Shown: positions 59,518 through 64,000 of the stretch, piece by piece | Layout of the letters: every line of letters starts with the position of its first letter | Position numbering within the stretch: position 1 is the first letter of the stretch | Assembly (NCBI GenBank): GCA_022316685.1 | Contig: JAKJHU010000033.1 | Coordinates: forward strand, 982,321 to 1,046,320 | DNA: 64,000 nt | Source of the DNA: Progne subis subis | Taxonomy: Eukaryota; Chordata; Aves; Passeriformes; Hirundinidae | Reading direction: 5' to 3' | Made by a program: the position numbers and the translations under genes | Notes under the pieces: generated by a model | Told to the model about the DNA's origin: nothing | The model's database searches: none | The model's input: only the letters and a program-made list of their open reading frames with translations

Positions 59518-61499
59518 CCTTCCTCCCACCCATGCAGGGTGTGAGCTGCCCTGATGCCCATCCCCTTGACATCAGGTCTGCAGCGACTTCCCTGTTTGCC
59601 CTACTTGTGCCTCTCTCTTGCCTGCTTCTTCCCCTGCTCCCCAGTGGTTTTCCAACTCAGGAGCTCACCAGACCCTTCCCAGCAGGCAGACATATACGGA
59701 GCATACACACAGACCCATGTGCCAAGGAGAGGGGTGCAAAGAAGTGGCCAAGCCAGCCATGGTACTGGGAAGGGGGAATAACCCTTCTGGGAGCAAGGTT
59801 TGTCCTGGGGAAGGTATGCGGAGCAGTAGCCAGAAGGATGTCCAAGGTCTGACCCCAGCAAGGACAAGCAATGCAGCCAGTGCTAGGGAGGCATTTGGCC
59901 AGGCCCCATCCCCAATGGGGACATCAGTGTCACAGCCCTGATGCTGCAGTGCTGCCTTGAAGAGTTGAGCAGGCAGCAAGGAAGGAGCAGGGAGATCTCC
60001 AGCCTCCAGTGTGGCACTGAGAGCTGCCAGAAGTGATGGCTGTGGAGAGGGAGAGCTGGTTGCTCATAAGCTGTGTCATGTTTGTGTGGGACTGCGGCAG
60101 GTGAGCAGGAGGGCAGCCCCACCTTGAGAAGTCAGCGATATTTCAGGTCACAGACCCACATGTCAAAGTTCCTGTCCAGTCCCTTGATGGAGCTAAGGGG
60201 CAGAGAGTGGCCGTCACGCAAAGTTGAGGTGTGCAGCCAATCCACACCCGACCACCTGAGAATACACGGTGAGGCCCTGAATTGCTGATGTTGCCTGCTT
60301 TGGGCGTTTGCATTGATAAAATTGTGGCTCCAGCTTGGTCACCTCCATGACAGAGCCTTCCAGGTGCTTCCCACTCCAGAGACACCATGGCGGCTTCCAA
60401 AAGACAAAACCACTCTGTAAATTTTATCTGAACCTGCGGGGCAGTTGTTGAGCCTGGGCAGGGCGGTGCAGGCAGACAGGCATGTCAGGCATCTCACCAT
60501 CCCCCATCAATTGATTTGCCAGTTTATTTCTGGGTTTGTTCACCGTGGCACAGAAGGAACAGTGGTGCTCACCCCACCATCAGCTCAGTGCCACCGCCAG
60601 TGCTGAGGCCCCAGATTTTAATTTCCAGACTGCTGGCAGAGGGGAACCCCGGGGGACCTGGTGTCACTTCTGAGCAAAAACAATGGTTGTGTGTTTGGTG
60701 GCACTGACAGGATGCTGGAGAATGGGATTTGAGAAAAAGGAGTCCCACCAGGCACGTGTGCTCACCCACCAGAGCTGGCAGCAGCCAGTGGGGGCTACCT
60801 GCTTGGCCATAATGTCCCAGGGAACATCATCTATCCGTGTTCCCAGGGAGGGCAGCCAGCTCCCTGTGGTGCCAATGGGCATGCCACTGGATGAAACACT
60901 GGCTGCTGAATGGAATGCTGGCTGGCACATTCCCGGGCCCTTGGCAGCACCTGCTACTGGCAGGGCTCTGTGGGCTGAGGATGGACACAGCTCATCACAG
61001 GTGTCAGTGATTTGTATGTGACCCCAACGCTGGCACCGTCCCCACTTGCAGGAGCACTGCATTAAAGAAGGAACTGAATGGGCTTTGGTGGGGTGAGGCC
61101 AAGGTACATCTGAGTCCCGGGGGGATTTTCACTCCCAAAGGAGTGAAGAAGAGGAAGGAGTCAGTGAAGGAGCTGGTCAGGCAGCCCCCCTTGGGCTTGT
61201 GCCAGGCAGGCAGCACTCAGGTGCCCTCTCCACTCGGCTGGGGAGGAAATTCTGCCTAACCCAAGAGGGTGGTGGAGTGCTGGGCCACGAGCACAAGGCA
61301 CTGCCAGCCACGCCGCAGTTTTCAGGGAAAGCGGCCCCCTCTGGCATCCGCCCCTCCCCGGGAAGGAGAGGCTGCTGGGGGCCGTGGCCCTGGCACGGGG
61401 ATGCCGGTTGCTCCCTCCCACGGCTTCCCCTTTTCTCAGAAAGCCTGGAAACCAAAGGTGAAAGAAGTGGGTGGAAACTCTGCGCTGCCGTCCAGGAAG

Positions 61500-61900
61500 A
61501 GAAGTGAGTAAGTCGGCTGCAATATTTAACAGTGCCTCCGGCCCCGCCGCCCGCAGACCCGCCTCGACGGGAGCCGGAGCTGTCGGGTGAGTGCCGGGGT
61601 CAAGGGAGGGTCTGCGCCGGAGCGGGGGTCCGCTGTGCCTGGAATGAGGGGATTTCTTGGCTGCCGCTCTCCCTGCGGAGCCGCAGCCCGGGCGCTGCAG
61701 AGGGCGGCTCTGCCCGTGCCGAGCAGGGGGACGCGGTGGCGGCTCTCGGCTCCCGCTGCCGCCTGCGGAGGTGTCGGACACCGTGTGTGCGCACCAGCAT
61801 CTTCACTTCTCTCCCTGGCTTTTTCGGTAACCTGCAACACCGGACTCGTGCTTCTCGTTCTTTAAACGTAAGGCGGGGGGAGGTGGAGGGGGAACCTTCC
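61500..61900 (+). promoter_or_regulatory. GC-rich candidate promoter and first exon
   Basis: A TATA-like AATATTTAAC at about 61520-61529 is followed by CpG-rich sequence and a strong splice donor TCGG|GTGAGT with the junction after 61586. A second GTAAGG lies at 61868. The 92-codon frame at 61587-61865 matches no protein I recognise. It could be the first exon of a lncRNA or of a gene to the right. Confidence 0.35.
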
Positions 61901-64000
61901 TGCAAACTTCCCGGGAAGACAAAGTGAAAAACTCCCTGGAATAATGCTCCAGCCACCGTGTCAGCGCGGCGCCGATGGCTGTGCAGCACCCACAGGACTC
62001 CGCTGCTTGGGCCTAGGCACGTTCTAGCTAATCAGTAACTCCCGGGATAATTAGGTGAAAATGCCAAAAGGAGGGCGCTGCTGCTTTTTTCAAGACATAA
62101 AGCAATAAATCATTAACCCCTGAGCGCTGGAGCTGCCTGGAAGTCACGTCCCCTCTGCAGCAGTGGCTTGTGCTTTGTCTCCCCCAGGAGCGAGGGGCAG
62201 GGCAGCGCTCCAGCCTGTCCCACGTACCCACGGGAGGGAGTGGAGAGCGAAGGCCAGAAAGAGCTCAAAGCCTGTGGCAGCTCGGGGTTGAGCTCTCCAG
62301 TAGCAGGGTTGGCCGTGAGTGAGCTTCTGCTTCTCTGTGTCCTCCCATCGCCTCCAGCGGGGCTTGCCAAGGGGAAATCTGCTCACGTGGCCAGTTCTGC
62401 TGTGCTCCACAGAGAAAACCCCACAGCAGCACTATCCTCCTGGGCACGTGATTGTCTGCTGTGTCTCTGGACTCACCATCATTTTGGGCCGAGGTCAGGA
62501 GCCTTGAGGAGCTATGAAACTCCACCTGCAAAGGCAGCAGCTGGCCTGATGCAGTTCTCCCTGGGGCTGAACTGTGGCAATGGTCACCCCCCAGTGCAGT
62601 GCTGCAGCCTGACCCTGACACAGCCTCCAGGAAACACAGGGTCGGGCCAGGGCAGGGCACCTTCACACCAGTGAAATACCCATCACTGAGGTGGCTCCCA
62701 CATCTCCATTCATCCCTGCCCTCCCAGGTATTAACTGGCACCCCACTCCAGTGCAGACCCCCTGAGGGCAAGGGATAATCCCAAATAAAAATCCAGCCAT
62801 GGCCCTGCCTGGGTGAAGGAACACAGAACAAAGCTGGGTCAGGAAAACCAAGGAAAAAAAGACAGAGCATCTAGGGTGCTGTGGGTGCCATATCATGGGG
62901 ACATTGCTTGCAGGAGCAGTCAGGAATGAAATCAGAATTAGAGCTTGTCTAAGTTTGCATTTGAATCGTTTCTTTCCCAGCTCATCCCCTGTGGGCTTTC
63001 CATTGCGCTTGGATCAAACTGTTTCTGGTGCATTTTGGCAATGGGGTGCCCCAGTCCCAGCACCTACAGGTAGGATGCCAAAGAATCATGCTGGAGCTGT
63101 TCCTGCCCCACCTTGGGGAGGGTGAGGCACAGGGCACCAGGGAATTCATGCCAGACAGCTGCTGGGCTGTCCCGCTCAGCCCCAGCATGCACACCACCTC
63201 CCTGGGCCATGGAGCGAGGGGAGGAGGACCATCAGGGAAGGCTTGTTGGTGTTGACTCCCATCCTGCTCACCTGCCTGTCTGCTTGGAACCCTTTCCCTT
63301 TCTTTGCAAATAAGCCCATAGAGGAAGATGAGGAGGAAAGCTTTTCCTTGCCCTGCACCTTTCAGTTTGTGAAGGCAGTGGTTGCTTAGAGCAGCAGAGG
63401 AATGAAGGCAGATGGATGGCACTTTGAACAGCAGACATCCATCTATAATGTGAGGTGAATGACTCAGAGGAGGGTTTTACATCTTAAAAAATGAAATACA
63501 AATTCTTTCTATGCACTCAAATAGCCAGGGACTGCAGGGTAACCACCCCATGGGGATGAGATGGACAACAAGCAGCCCCAAAGCATCCCAACCCTACCAA
63601 CCATTTCAGGCTGGCAGGTGCTTCCATGTGGCTGTAATGTCTCTGGCAGGCTGCCTTCCTGCCCACTCAATTGCACAGGTGGCTGCCTACAGAGCAGGGG
63701 GAGGAGGAGGGAAATCAGAGTTTGAGGAACTCAGAGCTATTGAAAACTCCCTGCCAAGTCACAGTGGTCTGAAAACTGGCACAGTGCACAGCTGGGTCTC
63801 TGAGCTGCCTCTCTGACCCTGCCCACCTGCTGCAGGGTGGGGACCCTGGTGTAAGCTCTGCTTTACCCCATCTCCCTCCACTGCTGCCCCTCCAGGCAGC
63901 TCCTGTCATGCTGCTGCACGTGGTCCCTGGGATACACCAGAGCTGGCACTTCCAGCCTGGGATTCCTCAGCTTTTGCAACAGGGTTTGGCTCCTTTGCTA
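61900..64000. other. No gene seen to the right edge
   Basis: Ordinary GC-moderate sequence without recognisable exons or repeats. Confidence 0.45.

Noticed and set aside
1..64000. CRISPR array, operon or microbial defence system
   Set aside because: All direct repeats are minisatellites or LTR duplications. The gene structure is clearly that of an intron-containing vertebrate genome.

Overview
This is vertebrate nuclear DNA, most probably from a passerine bird. It has intron-rich gene structure, CpG islands, a CR1 LINE 3' end carrying the avian terminal repeat, a tRNA-derived SINE with a CR1-like tail as known from songbirds, several solo LTRs, and no bacterial-type coding density.

Only one protein-coding gene can be supported. 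It is SLF2 (FAM178A, SMC5-SMC6 complex localization factor 2) on the minus strand, from a CpG-island promoter near 39.6-40.2 kb down to a stop codon at 15783-15785. I rebuilt 20 coding exons from splice signals and reading phase. Together they encode 1,012 residues with no frameshift: a short N-terminus with a degenerate PCNA-box-like motif, a basic segment, a long disordered Ser/acidic region (mostly one 1,127-nt exon), and a helical C-terminal FAM178/Nse6-like region spread over 14 small exons. SLF2 links the SMC5/6 complex to damaged or foreign DNA.

Region by region: 1-640 is a GC-rich island with degenerate tandem repeats and a G-quadruplex-type run, possibly the promoter of the next gene (SEMA4G in other vertebrates, an inference from synteny). 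From 640 to 14,300 is intergenic, with one CR1 fragment and several stretches that look like conserved non-coding elements. From 14,300 to 40,200 is SLF2, whose introns hold an LTR, a SINE, A/C-rich tracts and two related hairpin repeats. From 40,200 to 64,000 is intergenic, with three solo LTRs, an 18-copy 17-bp minisatellite flanked by CTCF-like motifs, long poly-T tracts, and a GC-rich, TATA-like region with a strong splice donor near 61.5 kb that may start an unannotated transcript.

No CRISPR array, operon, rRNA gene, functional tRNA gene or defence system was seen. The most unusual items are the minisatellite with a frame-preserving 51-bp higher-order period, the paired intronic hairpin repeats (one with a perfect 18-bp snap-back), and the candidate promoter at 61.5 kb.
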